DNA of 64,000 bases from Eisenibacter elegans DSM 3317 (lineage in GTDB: Bacteria > Bacteroidota > Bacteroidia > Cytophagales > Microscillaceae): the NCBI RefSeq assembly GCF_000430505.1, contig NZ_AUMD01000012.1:1-64000 (forward strand), given 5' to 3'. A program made the position numbers and the translations under genes. Below the pieces are notes generated by a model. That model was given only the letters and a program-made list of their open reading frames with translations, was not told where the DNA came from and did not search any database. Below, in pieces: positions 51,995-60,898 of this stretch. Every line of letters begins with the position of its first letter. Positions within the stretch are counted from its first letter, which is position 1.

Positions 51995-52861
51995 CTAGTT
52001 TTTCGGCTGATTTTCAAGAAGTTGGAAAAACTCATCTAGCTTGGGCAAGATAATGATTTCTGTGCGACGGTTTTTGCTGCGGCCATCAGCAGTAGCGTTA
52101 GAGGCCTTGGGCAGATATTCTGAACGCCCACCAGCAGTCATTCGTTGGGGAGCTACGCGGTGTTTGGTTTGGAGATGGCGCACAACCGCAATGGCACGCT
52201 TGGCGCTCAAATCCCAATTGTCTTCAAAACACTGGCGCGAAATAGGCACATTGTCTGTATGGCCTTCTACCAAGATGTCAAAATCTTTATGGTCATTGAC
52301 CACTCGCGCAATCTTAGACAAGACATTCTCTGAGGCCGCGCTCAGCTCTGCGCTACCCGAGCGGAAGAGCAGCTTGTCAGAAATAGAAATATAGACCACG
52401 CCTTTTTTTACTTCTACCACGATGTCTTCGTCGTTGATATTGTCGAGTGAGCGTTTGATACTCATTACCAACGCCAAGTTGAGCGAGTCCTTACGCTGCA
52501 TCGATTGGTTGAGGTCTTTGATATATTGGCTTTGTTGGTTGAGAGTTTCTAGGCTTCGCTGGATGCTCTCAGCGCCGGCCTTGCTCACCACCGAAAGGTC
52601 CGAAAGGCGCTCTAATAAGTTGGTGTTGGTGTTTTTGAGGAAATCTACTTGGTTGCTGAGGTTGGCGATTTGTCCTTCTTGGTTGCGAACCGTCTGCTGC
52701 GCCCCTTGTAGTTCGAGTCTAACATTATTACACTCTACTTGAGTTTGTTCTAGCTGGGCGGCCAAGGTCTTGGCGCGAGTATCTGCTTCCAGAAACTTCT
52801 TCTTAGCAACACAAGAGCTGCCCAAAATCATACAAAGGAGGAGCAAAGTTATTTTTTTCAT
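51995..52861 (-). CDS. OmpA-family peptidoglycan-binding lipoprotein
   Basis: The product is 288 residues with a lipobox GSSC (Cys 17). Residues about 25-140 form a long coiled coil (EADTRAKTLAAQLEQTQ to KAGAESIQRSLETLNQQ). The C-terminal domain has the OmpA pattern: LLFRSGSAELSAASENVLSKIARVV, DILVEGHTDNVPI, WDLSAKRAIAVVRHL and GGRSEYLPKA followed by SKNRRTEIIIL, where the Asp and Arg bind peptidoglycan. It probably ties the outer membrane to the cell wall. It is transcribed alone on the minus strand. Confidence 0.92.
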   Translation of the reverse strand: MKKITLLLLCMILGSSCVAKKKFLEADTRAKTLAAQLEQTQVECNNVRLELQGAQQTVRNQEGQIANLSNQVDFLKNTNTNLLERLSDLSVVSKAGAESIQRSLETLNQQSQYIKDLNQSMQRKDSLNLALVMSIKRSLDNINDEDIVVEVKKGVVYISISDKLLFRSGSAELSAASENVLSKIARVVNDHKDFDILVEGHTDNVPISRQCFEDNWDLSAKRAIAVVRHLQTKHRVAPQRMTAGGRSEYLPKASNATADGRSKNRRTEIIILPKLDEFFQLLENQPKN

Positions 52862-53261
52862 GGGGCTTCGATAATTAGGGTGAATGCCACAAAAATACGC
52901 TTTTTTGGTATCCTACAAGTGAATGTAACAAAAAGCTTTTCCCAGAAAAATTACCTAATCCTGCTAGTGTCTTGCAACCTTTGGGTTGGGGAACTTGTCT
53001 CTAGCTTGGCAGTAGGTTTTTTTGTCGGCTTCAATGCTACTTTGATAGGCTTTTATTTGTTGGCAAGCGTATTTAAGCTTTTTTTAAATGTGTACTCTAT
53101 GTGCACTTGTGTGGATTTTTGTACATTTATGCGCCTTTTGTCCAAGGTTGTTGTCCCAAGCTCTGACGCTTGATATTTTGCCCAAAACCATCAACTCGCG
53201 CTGTTTCCTAACTGATTTTAGAATATAAACTATACATTCCCTATCAAACCCGTTTTTTAGT
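52862..53261. other. Intergenic region between divergent genes
   Basis: No convincing gene was found. An open frame of 97 residues on the plus strand (52880-53173) has several hydrophobic stretches but no start context or family resemblance. TACATTTA near 53124 could be a weak -7 element for tolC. Confidence 0.4.
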
Positions 53262-54719
53262 ATGAATAATTTTATTGAAATTCCTAAATGCGTTTTGTTT
53301 GCAATGGTGCTGTTTGCTAGCTTTATGGGCAGCAGGGCATATGCACAAGGCGGCCCTTGGACTCTAGACCAGTGTGTGGACTATGCTTATGAAAATAACC
53401 TCAGCATCCGCCAAAGCCTTCTAGAAGTACGCAATAGCCAAAACACCTACACACAGTCGCAGTGGGAACGAGGGCCTGCACTGGATGCCAACATCAGTCA
53501 AGGTTGGAGCTTTGGCCGTACGGTTGACCCATTCTCCAACCAATTCGTCTCGCAATCTTTTAATTTCAACAATAGTTCTTTGGTGCTTTCGTGGACTATC
53601 TTTGCTGGAGGGCAAATCCGCCACAATATCCAACAAAATAACTACAGCCTCACTGCTAGCCAGCTCAATGTAGAGCAAGTCAAGTATGATGTAGCCCTCA
53701 ATGTAGCTACAGCATACCTAAATGTACTGCTCAACCAAGAGTTGCTCAATGTGGCTATCAAACAACGTGAAGCCACTCAAGAACAGCTTGACCGCACCCA
53801 GAAGCTCTTCAATGCAGGCTCTGTGGCCATCAACCAAGTGGTGGACTTGCAAGCCCAGCTTGCCAATGATGAGCTCAACATTGTCAATGCCGAAAACCAA
53901 GTGCTGCTCTCAAAGCTCAACCTGATGCAGGTGATGAACCTTCCGGCTGCCGATGACTTTGATCTAGCCATTACTACCCTACCAGATATAGGCCGCGCAG
54001 AGATTTATCCGCAAGCACCCGCAGAAATTTATGTCAGTGCGGAGCAAACTTGGGCGGGCATCAAGCGTACCGAAATGAGTATTCGAAGCAGTGAGGCTTC
54101 GGTAGAAGCAGCCCAAGGCCGCCGCTACCCTACCTTGTCCTTTAGTGCGAACCTCTCCTCGGGATATTCTAGCGCACGAACACTCTTCGACCAATCCATC
54201 AGCAGTCAAACACAAATCATTGGGGTGGTTGATGGGACAGGCCAGACTGTTTCTACTACTGTACCTGTGGTAGACCGGGTCCCCCGCGATTATCCCTTCT
54301 TACAACAATACGGGGATAACTTTGGCCAAGGGTTTTCTTTCAACTTACGCATCCCGATTTTCAACCGCCGTCAAATCTCGACAGGCATACAAAATAGCAA
54401 GCTCCAAGTAGAGCGTAACCGACTCGAAGCGCAAAATGTACGGGTACAGCTTCGCCAAAATATAGAGCAGTCTTATAATGATGCACGCGCTGCCACGATT
54501 TCGTACAATGCCCAACGCCAACAGCTCGAAGCATTACAGTTAGCCTTTGAAACCACAGAGCGCCGATTCAACGCTGGGGCGGCGAGTGCGGTTGATTTTA
54601 ACATTGCCAAAATCAACCGTGACCGTGCCGAAGCGGACCTTGTTCGTGCTAAATACAACCATATTTTCCGCCAAAAAGTACTGGACTACTACCAAAACAA
54701 ACCCATTACCTTAGACTAG
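53262..54719 (+). CDS. tolC: TolC family outer-membrane efflux protein
   Basis: TolC-like proteins form the outer-membrane channel of efflux pumps and type I secretion. The 485-residue product has a signal peptide (to about residue 28), then the duplicated TolC pattern: WTLDQCVDYAYENNLSIRQSLLEV at the start of the first repeat, ANISQGWSFGRTVDPFSNQFV and LSWTIFAGGQIRHNIQQNNY, and the second repeat with RYPTLSFSANLSSGYS, NLRIPIFNRRQISTGIQNSKLQVE and NYFQ-like YNDARAATISYNAQRQQLEAL. The MFP and RND or ABC partners that usually lie next to tolC are absent, so it is an orphan channel. It is followed by a strong terminator. Confidence 0.94.
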   Translation: MNNFIEIPKCVLFAMVLFASFMGSRAYAQGGPWTLDQCVDYAYENNLSIRQSLLEVRNSQNTYTQSQWERGPALDANISQGWSFGRTVDPFSNQFVSQSFNFNNSSLVLSWTIFAGGQIRHNIQQNNYSLTASQLNVEQVKYDVALNVATAYLNVLLNQELLNVAIKQREATQEQLDRTQKLFNAGSVAINQVVDLQAQLANDELNIVNAENQVLLSKLNLMQVMNLPAADDFDLAITTLPDIGRAEIYPQAPAEIYVSAEQTWAGIKRTEMSIRSSEASVEAAQGRRYPTLSFSANLSSGYSSARTLFDQSISSQTQIIGVVDGTGQTVSTTVPVVDRVPRDYPFLQQYGDNFGQGFSFNLRIPIFNRRQISTGIQNSKLQVERNRLEAQNVRVQLRQNIEQSYNDARAATISYNAQRQQLEALQLAFETTERRFNAGAASAVDFNIAKINRDRAEADLVRAKYNHIFRQKVLDYYQNKPITLD

Positions 54720-54770
54720 CCTACACGGCCTGTAAAGGTATCAACCGCTACGTTTGAACCAATACCCATA

Positions 54771-54806
54771 CCAACTCTGTCTTCAGCCGTCAGAGTTGGT
54801 TTTTTG
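54771..54806 (+). terminator. Terminator of tolC
   Basis: CCAACTCTG and CAGAGTTGG pair around an 11-base loop and are followed by a run of six T. Confidence 0.88.
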
Positions 54807-54876
54807 CATCTTGGGGAAGTCTGCTACCTGCTCATTTGGGAGCCATCTGTAGCGCAACACACAAAGTATGGCCAAT

Positions 54877-55014
54877 AAAAAAAACCGCTCTCGAAGTAGA
54901 AAGCGGCTTTCTAACGGTATTGATTCCCTTGCGAGAGGAATGTGGGTTGTGGTTGATAGATATAGCTGTTTGATGAGGATTGGGTAGAACAAACAGTATA
55001 CAACGCTCATGTTG
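54877..55014 (-). ncRNA. Candidate small RNA gene, about 138 nt
   Basis: On the minus strand this segment lies between a promoter-like pair (TTTC-N19-TATCTTTG, 55050-55020) and a strong Rho-independent terminator (ACCGCT and AGCGGT-type stem, run of eight T, 54877-54906). It contains another small hairpin near its middle (ATTCC and GGAAT). No convincing coding frame ends inside it; the one open frame that begins with ATG runs straight through the terminator. It lies between tolC and the MATE gene, transcribed in the same direction as the latter but not as its extension. Function unknown. Confidence 0.4.
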
Positions 55015-55019
55015 TAGTA

Positions 55020-55050
55020 CAAAGATATCCCAACCCTCACAATCCTGAAA
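55020..55050 (-). promoter_or_regulatory. Promoter of the candidate small RNA
   Basis: On the minus strand TTTC (55050-55047), 19 bases, then TATCTTTG (55027-55020). The -7 element is exact and the -33 element is one base off. Confidence 0.5.
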
Positions 55051-55070
55051 TAGAGTAATTACCTATGTGT

Positions 55071-55088
55071 CTGAGTAATATTACTCAG
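55071..55088. promoter_or_regulatory. 18-bp perfect palindrome, possible operator
   Basis: CTGAGTAATATTACTCAG is a perfect inverted repeat 20 bases upstream of the -33 element of the candidate small RNA and 70 bases past the MATE stop codon. Its size fits the site of a dimeric regulator. The binding protein is unknown. Confidence 0.45.
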
Positions 55089-55158
55089 ATTGGTTTGTAA
55101 CTAATTTGTAATCAGGGTTTTAGTTTTTTGGAAAACAACAAAATATCCTGTAAAGGCA

Positions 55159-56592
55159 TTAAACATTCTCGAAATTTGGCTTCACCTCTTGGTTTGGCAG
55201 CGTGTCGTGATGTGGCTGTTGTTTTCGGCGCTTGCCAAGCAGCCAAAAAAAGCGTGTGTTTAGTAAGATGGCTGAGAGGGTGAGCGCCACCGAAAGCCCA
55301 ATCCACATACCCACCGCGCCCCAGTCTATCCAGAAAGCCAAGGCATAGCCCAAGGGCAGGCCAATTCCCCAATAGGCAAAGAGCGTAATGAGGGTCGGGA
55401 TGGTTACGTCTGAGATGCCGCGTAAAATACCTAGCCCTACAGCCTGAATACCGTCAGAAAGTTGGAACAAGGCCGCTAAAATAAGTAACTGGGACACCAA
55501 CCTTAATACCTGCTCGTTTTCAACGCCATATAACAAGGCCAGATGCTGATTGCCCAGCAGAAAGCCTATTCCACAGAGCGCCATAAATCCGCCTCCCAAC
55601 AACAAGGCACTGATGCCGGCACGGCGTGCCTGATGCCAGTCTTGGTAGCCGGCAGCCTGCCCAACTTGGATAGCGCCCGCTGCCGACACCCCAATGATAA
55701 TCATATAGGTAGCCGAAGCCAAGTTGATAGCAACTTGATGGGCAGCTAACGGCAACGTACCTAGCCAGCCAATCATAATGGCTGCACCTGAAAATGCACC
55801 GGCCTCAAAAAAATACTGCATCCCTGTAGGCAGACCCAAGAACCAAATACGCTTAAACCAGTAGCCGCCGGCTTGCTGCCATTGGATTTGGGGCAGATAC
55901 TGCCGAATACGAGAAGAACGTGCTATAAATGCCCACATCAGTACTGCTGTAGCCAAACGCGAAATGATGGTGGCGATGCCCGCCCCTACAAGCCCCAAAG
56001 CAGGAAAACCTAGGTTGCCGAAAATCAATAACCAGTTGAATACCACATTCAACACCACCGATACATACACAATATAAGTAGCCGGTTTGGCTATCGACAA
56101 ACCTTCGCTAAAGCTCTTGCCTCCCAAAAACACACACATAGGTACTGCCGATATGCCCAAGGCCATCAAGTAGGGCACAGCCAAGCGGCTAACTTCGGCG
56201 GTTTGTTGGAACCACGTAAAATTCCAAGCCAAGACAGCCAATATCACAGCGATCGCTACCCCCATCAACAACGAAATCCAGAGCGTATTGGTGAGTAGGT
56301 CATGTAAATCTCCACCGCTTTTTTTGCTCTGCGCAGCGGCAGTAAGAGGGGCAATGACATTGGTCAGGCCTATCCCCAAAATCGTGATAAGCATATATAC
56401 CGAGTTGGCAATGCCGGCGGCAGCTAGGTATTCTTCCCCCAATTGACCTACCATGGCATTGTCTGTAACGGCAATGATGATAATACCTAGCTGTGAAATC
56501 ACAATAGGATAGCTCAAAATGAGCATTTTGCGAAAAGTATCTTGATAGCGTTGCCACCACGCACGGCCTGCGGCCACTCCTAACCCTGTCAT
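55159..56592 (-). CDS. MATE family efflux transporter
   Basis: A multidrug or metabolite exporter driven by a proton or sodium gradient. The 477-residue product has 12 hydrophobic segments, with ILSYPIVISQLGIIIIAVTDNAMVGQLGEEYLAAAGIANSVY at the start, where P-(V/I)-x(3)-Q and D-N-A-M-V-G-x-L-G are MATE hallmarks, and a second half that repeats the fold (RIWFLGLPTGMQYFFEAGAFSGAAIMIGWLGTLPLAAHQVAINLA). The upstream residues TGLGVAAGRAWWQRYQ may extend the N terminus beyond the family start, so the ATG could be a little downstream. Confidence 0.92.
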   Translation of the reverse strand: MTGLGVAAGRAWWQRYQDTFRKMLILSYPIVISQLGIIIIAVTDNAMVGQLGEEYLAAAGIANSVYMLITILGIGLTNVIAPLTAAAQSKKSGGDLHDLLTNTLWISLLMGVAIAVILAVLAWNFTWFQQTAEVSRLAVPYLMALGISAVPMCVFLGGKSFSEGLSIAKPATYIVYVSVVLNVVFNWLLIFGNLGFPALGLVGAGIATIISRLATAVLMWAFIARSSRIRQYLPQIQWQQAGGYWFKRIWFLGLPTGMQYFFEAGAFSGAAIMIGWLGTLPLAAHQVAINLASATYMIIIGVSAAGAIQVGQAAGYQDWHQARRAGISALLLGGGFMALCGIGFLLGNQHLALLYGVENEQVLRLVSQLLILAALFQLSDGIQAVGLGILRGISDVTIPTLITLFAYWGIGLPLGYALAFWIDWGAVGMWIGLSVALTLSAILLNTRFFWLLGKRRKQQPHHDTLPNQEVKPNFENV

Positions 56593-56822
56593 AAAAAAGC
56601 ACTTTTTGTGTTGATAGCTGACCTCCCAAGAGAATCAGCCGGCAAAATTACGGATTTTATAGCGGCTTTCTTGGCTAGTTTGTTTCCTTTTCGTGAATTA
56701 TGCGTAACTTCACTCCAATAAACCCACGCAATAATTTTGTGAGGATTTCCACAACGACACATTCCAAGGCAAGCTCAAGATAGATTTTCACTTTCTCTGC
56801 AAGCCCTAAGCCAACGCGAAAA
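56593..56822. other. Intergenic region downstream of panB promoter side, no gene seen
   Basis: AT-rich spacer between the divergently oriented MATE and panB genes. Nothing recognisable apart from the repeat that follows. Confidence 0.4.
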
Positions 56823-56924
56823 TATACCAAGGGGTGCTTGATTTGAAGACTCACTCAATCTTGACTTTCTTGGCGCTCAAGTATTTTTTAGCGCATAATT
56901 TCCCAAACCAATTGTGATTGGGTG
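56823..56924 (+). repeat. Family 3 dispersed repeat, copy 2 (about 102 bp)
   Basis: TATACCAAGGGGTGCTTGATTTG at the left and, read from the other strand, ACCCAATCACAATTGGTTTG at the right match both ends of copy 1 at 23271-23373 in the opposite orientation. The internal stretches TTTGAAGA-TCAC and AGCGCAT also agree, and the lengths are nearly equal. Confidence 0.7.
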
Positions 56925-57188
56925 ACCATCAGACAAAAGCTAAAAATGGCTGGGCTAGGTTGGAGCCGAGGGTAATGTTGATGTTGAGGGACGCTAATGT
57001 TGGTTTTGGAAGCCGACCTCACTAGGTGTGTTTTCGGCTCTTGCCTCGAAGTAACCCAACACCGATACCCCCTCACAAGTCAGAAGCTGCTAGTTTGCTG
57101 ATTATGGGTAGGCTACAGCCTAACTGTTGTTATCCCCTGATTTTATTGACAGACCAATTGTATATCCACTTCAAAATACTACCCACTT
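56925..57188. other. Leader region of panB
   Basis: Contains a hairpin-like stretch (GGAAGCCGA and TCGGCTC, about 57007-57041) and no clear TAnnTTTG element. I compared it with known riboswitch cores from memory and saw no match. Confidence 0.35.
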
Positions 57189-58007
57189 ATGTCTACTTAC
57201 GGAGCAGAAGTAAAACGTGTAACCACCCACACACTTCAAGAAATGAAGCATCGTGGCGAGAAAATCGCGATGCTTACCGCCTATGATTTTTCTCTGGCTA
57301 AACTTGTTGATGGCGGCGGCATTGATGTAATCTTGGTAGGCGATTCGGCCTCCAATGTGATGGCAGGACACGAAACCACCCTGCCCATTACGCTCGATCA
57401 GATGATTTACCATGCCTCTTCGGTTATTCGCGCTGTCAAGCGCGCCTTAGTGGTAGTGGATTTACCTTTTGGCTCTTACCAAGGCAACTCCTCAGAGGCG
57501 CTGCGATCGGCCATTCGTATTATGAAAGAATCGGGAGCACACGCGGTCAAACTCGAAGGCGGAGCCGAAATTCAAGAGTCCGTCAGCCGCATTCTCTCCG
57601 CAGGAATCCCCGTGATGGGGCACTTAGGCCTCACCCCTCAGTCCATCTATAAGTTTGGCACCTACACCGTCAGGGCCAAAGAAGAAGCCGAAGCCCAAAA
57701 ACTAAAAGACGATGCCCTGCTTTTGCAAGAGATTGGGTGCTTTGGGCTGGTACTCGAAAAAATCCCTTCTGCCCTAGCGCAAGAAGTCAGCCAACAACTC
57801 CATATTCCTACTATCGGTATAGGCGCAGGAGGGCATACTGACGGACAAGTACTCGTATTACAAGATATGCTCGGTATCAACAAAGATTTTCACCCTCGCT
57901 TCTTACGTCGTTATGCAGACCTTCATGACATCATCAAAGGGGCTGTATCACAATATGTGCAAGATGTACGAGACCGTGATTTTCCCAATGAGAAAGAACA
58001 GTATTGA
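57189..58007 (+). CDS. panB: 3-methyl-2-oxobutanoate hydroxymethyltransferase
   Basis: PanB makes ketopantoate from alpha-ketoisovalerate, the first step of pantothenate and coenzyme A synthesis. The 272-residue product has [48 protein letters not shown], where the Asp residues bind Mg, [22 protein letters not shown], and [24 protein letters not shown]. Length and motifs are standard. No other pantothenate gene is adjacent. Confidence 0.96.
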   Translation: MSTYGAEVKRVTTHTLQEMKHRGEKIAMLTAYDFSLAKLVDGGGIDVILVGDSASNVMAGHETTLPITLDQMIYHASSVIRAVKRALVVVDLPFGSYQGNSSEALRSAIRIMKESGAHAVKLEGGAEIQESVSRILSAGIPVMGHLGLTPQSIYKFGTYTVRAKEEAEAQKLKDDALLLQEIGCFGLVLEKIPSALAQEVSQQLHIPTIGIGAGGHTDGQVLVLQDMLGINKDFHPRFLRRYADLHDIIKGAVSQYVQDVRDRDFPNEKEQY

Positions 58008-58109
58008 TGTAACATAACCTTCAGGCTGCCGCTTTATTGGCCAAATAAATAGGCTAACGCCTTTTTTACAATCAACTAAACTATTGGATAACGCCATCGC
58101 CAGTGTGTT

Positions 58110-58160
58110 TATACCAATATTCACAACATCTGATGCTCAAGGATTTTAAACTTGAATATA
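58110..58160 (+). repeat. Fragment of repeat family 3
   Basis: TATACCAATATTCAC followed by TCAAGGATTTT resembles the left half of family 3. It directly precedes the family 1 copy at 58167, which hints that the two families are nested or form a composite. Confidence 0.4.
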
Positions 58161-58166
58161 AAGAAA

Positions 58167-58299
58167 CACACCACTGGACATTTTTGGAAAAGGAGCTCGG
58201 AGCGCCAGCTCCGAGACAAGTTTGAGGTCTCATTTTGGGGTAAAATGAGGTCTAGCCCACAATTTTAACTGTGGGATTTGAAAAATGTCCAGAGGCGTG
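58167..58299 (+). repeat. Family 1 dispersed repeat, copy 2 (133 bp)
   Basis: Matches the copy at 7926-8058 over its full length, with the same orientation. Inverted termini CACACCACTGGACATTTTTG and CACGCCTCTGGACATTTTTC (the latter read from the other strand). Internal hairpins: CTCGGAGC/GCTCCGAG, CTCATTTTG/AAAATGAG and CCCACAATTTTAACTGTGGG. The pairing is preserved better here than in copy 1. Confidence 0.8.
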
Positions 58300-58359
58300 T
58301 AAAAGAAATTAATCTCTGGCGTGTTTTATGACACCCACTAATATGCATTCTGAACAAAT

Positions 58360-58770
58360 ATGCCAACCATCAAAAGTACTTATCTAGGGCAGCTGCGCAC
58401 GCAAGCCACCCACTTACAATCGGGCAATACCTTGCTGACAGATGCCCCTACTGACAACAACGGTCGGGGAGAGGCTTTTTCGCCTACCGACTTAGTCGCT
58501 GCTGCCCTGGGCAGCTGTATGATGACCATCGTGGGAATTGTGGCTGAGCGTGAGGGAATTTCCCTAGAGGGGGTTACTTGGGAAACAACCAAGAAAATGG
58601 CCTCCCAGCCCCGCCGTATTGAAGCCATCGAAATACGCATTACCTTCCCACAAGGTCATCAACTTAGCCAAGTCCAGCAAGCCAAGCTTCGTAATGCTGC
58701 CCAAACTTGCCCGGTAGCCCTGAGCCTACACCCTGACTTGCGCCAAGAGTTGACCATCGTCTTCGAATAG
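58360..58770 (+). CDS. OsmC family peroxide-related protein
   Basis: OsmC/Ohr proteins reduce organic peroxides with a pair of cysteines. The 136-residue product has the family layout: GRGEAFSPTDLVAAALGSCMMTIVGIVAEREGI with the first Cys, EAIEIRITFPQGH, and LRNAAQTCPVALSLHPDL with the second Cys. The length and AFSPTDL motif fit the OsmC/YhfA branch, not Ohr. It stands alone between two repeats. Confidence 0.9.
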   Translation: MPTIKSTYLGQLRTQATHLQSGNTLLTDAPTDNNGRGEAFSPTDLVAAALGSCMMTIVGIVAEREGISLEGVTWETTKKMASQPRRIEAIEIRITFPQGHQLSQVQQAKLRNAAQTCPVALSLHPDLRQELTIVFE

Positions 58771-58792
58771 TCAAGTATTATGTCTTGGCTTT

Positions 58793-58982
58793 AGAGCTTG
58801 TCTAAAATTCTGTTCATCAACACCAAAACATTGCTTTTTGACTGCTACTTCGTTAAAGATGCTCGCCGTAGCCCTCCCACCATTAAAATCGTGGGCTAAA
58901 CAAGCGCCTGCGCTTTTTGCCTAATATCAGCACAAAAAACAGCTGTTTTGAGCGCCGCGCTGAAAATTTAGACAAACTCTTG
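58793..58982 (-). repeat. Family 2 dispersed repeat, complete copy (about 190 bp)
   Basis: The termini are inverted repeats: AGAGCTTGTCTAAAATT at the left and, from the other strand, AAGAGTTTGTCTAAATTTT at the right. The interior matches the truncated copy at 37195-37340 in the opposite orientation and contains a CCCAC-ATT-AAAA-TCGTGGG hairpin. It is the size and form of a MITE. No clear target-site duplication was seen. Confidence 0.78.
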
Positions 58983-59217
58983 GGGAGTGGGTAAGTTGTT
59001 TATTGAATAGTCCCCTACCAGATTTAAGGATACACAAACATTTTTGACCAATGAACGAATACTTTTTGGTACAAAAAGAAGTCGAGACTAGTACAAAATC
59101 TCTTTTTTGCGAAAAAAGCTCCCTCTGAAAACCTTCAAAGCCAGAAATTTGTTATATTTTTGCGATGGCTTAAAACCATTCTAAATAAAGTCCTAAGGAA
59201 TTAACCCCCCTCACTAT
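58983..59217. other. Leader region of sufB
   Basis: TATTTTTG at 59155-59162 is an exact -7 match 56 bases before the sufB ATG. No TTTG lies at the expected -33 distance, so the promoter is partial. Confidence 0.4.
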
Positions 59218-60663
59218 ATGTCAAAGGAAACCGACGTTTTAGAGAAGCACATCAGTTCGGACTATAAATATGGCTTTGAAACCAATATAGAGACAGATGT
59301 AGCCCCAAAAGGGCTCAATGAAGATACAATCCGTTTTATTTCTGCAAAAAAAAACGAACCCGAATGGATGCTCCAGTGGCGGCTAGATGCATACCAGACT
59401 TGGCTGTCAATGACAGAACCAAACTGGCAAAATGTACAGTATCCACCAGTAGACTACCAAGGCATTAGCTATTATGCTGCGCCCAAGCAGAAAAAGCAAC
59501 TCAATGACCTCAACGAAGTAGACCCAGAGTTGTTGGCTACTTTTGAAAAGTTGGGAATCTCGCTTGATGAGCAAAAACGCCTGACAGGTGTTGCTGTAGA
59601 TGCCGTGATTGACAGTGTGTCTATTACCACTACTTTCAAGTCAAAGTTGGCTGAGATGGGTATCATCTTCTGCTCTATGAGCGAAGCCATCCAAGAACAC
59701 CCCGAATTGATACGCAAGTACCTCGGAAAGGTAGTACCGGTAAATGATAACTATTTTGCTGCCCTCAACTCAGCAGTATTCAGTGATGGGTCTTTCTGCT
59801 ACATCCCCAAAGGAGTACGCTGCCCAATGGAGCTTTCGACTTATTTCCGTATCAACACCGCCGGAACAGGTCAGTTTGAGCGTACCCTCATCGTGGCTGA
59901 CGAAAGCAGCTATGTGAGTTATCTCGAAGGATGTACAGCACCCATGCGTGATGAAAATCAGCTACACGCAGCTGTAGTAGAGCTGATCGCCCTCGACAAT
60001 GCCGAAATCAAATACTCTACTGTACAAAACTGGTATCCCGGCGACAAAGAAGGCAAAGGAGGGATTTATAACTTCGTAACCAAACGCGGTATCTGCGAAG
60101 GAGCACACTCCAAAATCTCTTGGACACAAGTAGAAACCGGTTCCGCCGTTACTTGGAAATACCCCAGCTGTATCCTCAAAGGTGATTACTCTATTGGGGA
60201 GTTTTATTCGGTGGCGGTTACCAACAATTACCAGCAGGCTGATACCGGAACAAAGATGATTCACATCGGCAAAAACACCAAGAGCCGTATCGTCTCCAAG
60301 GGTATCTCGGCAGGCCACAGCCAAAACTCCTACCGAGGCCAAGTAAAGGTGTTTAAGAGAGCAGAAGGTGCACGCAATTTTTCTCAGTGTGATTCGCTTT
60401 TGATGGGTGATTTGTGTGGCGCACACACCTTCCCCTATATCGATATAGACAACTCCAGCGCCGTAGTAGAACACGAAGCTACTACCTCCAAAATTGGAGA
60501 AGATCAACTGTTTTATTGTACCCAGCGCGGTATTGACCCCGAAACCGCTGTGGCGCTTATCGTCAATGGTTATGCCAAGGAAGTACTGAACCAGTTGCCG
60601 ATGGAGTTTGCCGTAGAAGCGCAAAAACTACTGGCCATCAGCCTCGAAGGCAGTGTCGGATAA
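59218..60663 (+). CDS. sufB: Fe-S cluster assembly scaffold protein SufB
   Basis: SufB is part of the SufBCD complex, which builds iron-sulfur clusters. The 481-residue product has [23 protein letters not shown], the parallel beta-helix core ([66 protein letters not shown]), and the C-terminal [53 protein letters not shown], with the conserved Cys and His residues. Strikingly, sufC, sufD and sufS are not next to it; the gene is followed by a terminator and mnmG. Confidence 0.96.
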   Translation: MSKETDVLEKHISSDYKYGFETNIETDVAPKGLNEDTIRFISAKKNEPEWMLQWRLDAYQTWLSMTEPNWQNVQYPPVDYQGISYYAAPKQKKQLNDLNEVDPELLATFEKLGISLDEQKRLTGVAVDAVIDSVSITTTFKSKLAEMGIIFCSMSEAIQEHPELIRKYLGKVVPVNDNYFAALNSAVFSDGSFCYIPKGVRCPMELSTYFRINTAGTGQFERTLIVADESSYVSYLEGCTAPMRDENQLHAAVVELIALDNAEIKYSTVQNWYPGDKEGKGGIYNFVTKRGICEGAHSKISWTQVETGSAVTWKYPSCILKGDYSIGEFYSVAVTNNYQQADTGTKMIHIGKNTKSRIVSKGISAGHSQNSYRGQVKVFKRAEGARNFSQCDSLLMGDLCGAHTFPYIDIDNSSAVVEHEATTSKIGEDQLFYCTQRGIDPETAVALIVNGYAKEVLNQLPMEFAVEAQKLLAISLEGSVG

Positions 60664-60702
60664 GCTCTAGGCACCGTTCATTGTTCCCGCTTTAGTTACT
60701 TG

Positions 60703-60733
60703 AGCTTGGCATTTCGTAGTGCCAAGCTTTTTT
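60703..60733 (+). terminator. Terminator of sufB
   Basis: AGCTTGGC and GCCAAGCT pair around a 10-base loop and are followed by a run of five to six T, about 40 bases past the sufB stop codon. Confidence 0.85.
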
Positions 60734-60898
60734 GGTGTAACCAGCCCGTAGTGAGGAAAGTGTGCGGCTCTCGGGCTTTTTTATTATTTTTGCAAAGCCT
60801 TAATTACCAAAGGGTTTGGCGCATCAACTGGGTTGGCAACAAACCCTTTACTGTCGTTATCAATTCATCAGAAAAACCGCTCACAAAGAGCCAATGAT

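Noticed and set aside
52880-53173. Open frame of 97 residues in the gap between ompA and tolC
   Set aside because: It has no family resemblance, no promoter and a composition unlike neighbouring genes; it is probably non-coding.
54783-55040. 85-residue open frame on the minus strand over the candidate small RNA
   Set aside because: It runs through the terminator hairpin and into the tolC terminator, and the peptide has no recognisable features.
56925-57188. Possible riboswitch in front of panB
   Set aside because: The hairpin there shows none of the conserved cores of known riboswitch classes that I can recall.
59962-60624. 220-residue open frame antisense to sufB
   Set aside because: The sense frame is a strongly conserved gene with all sufB motifs, so the antisense frame is a by-product.
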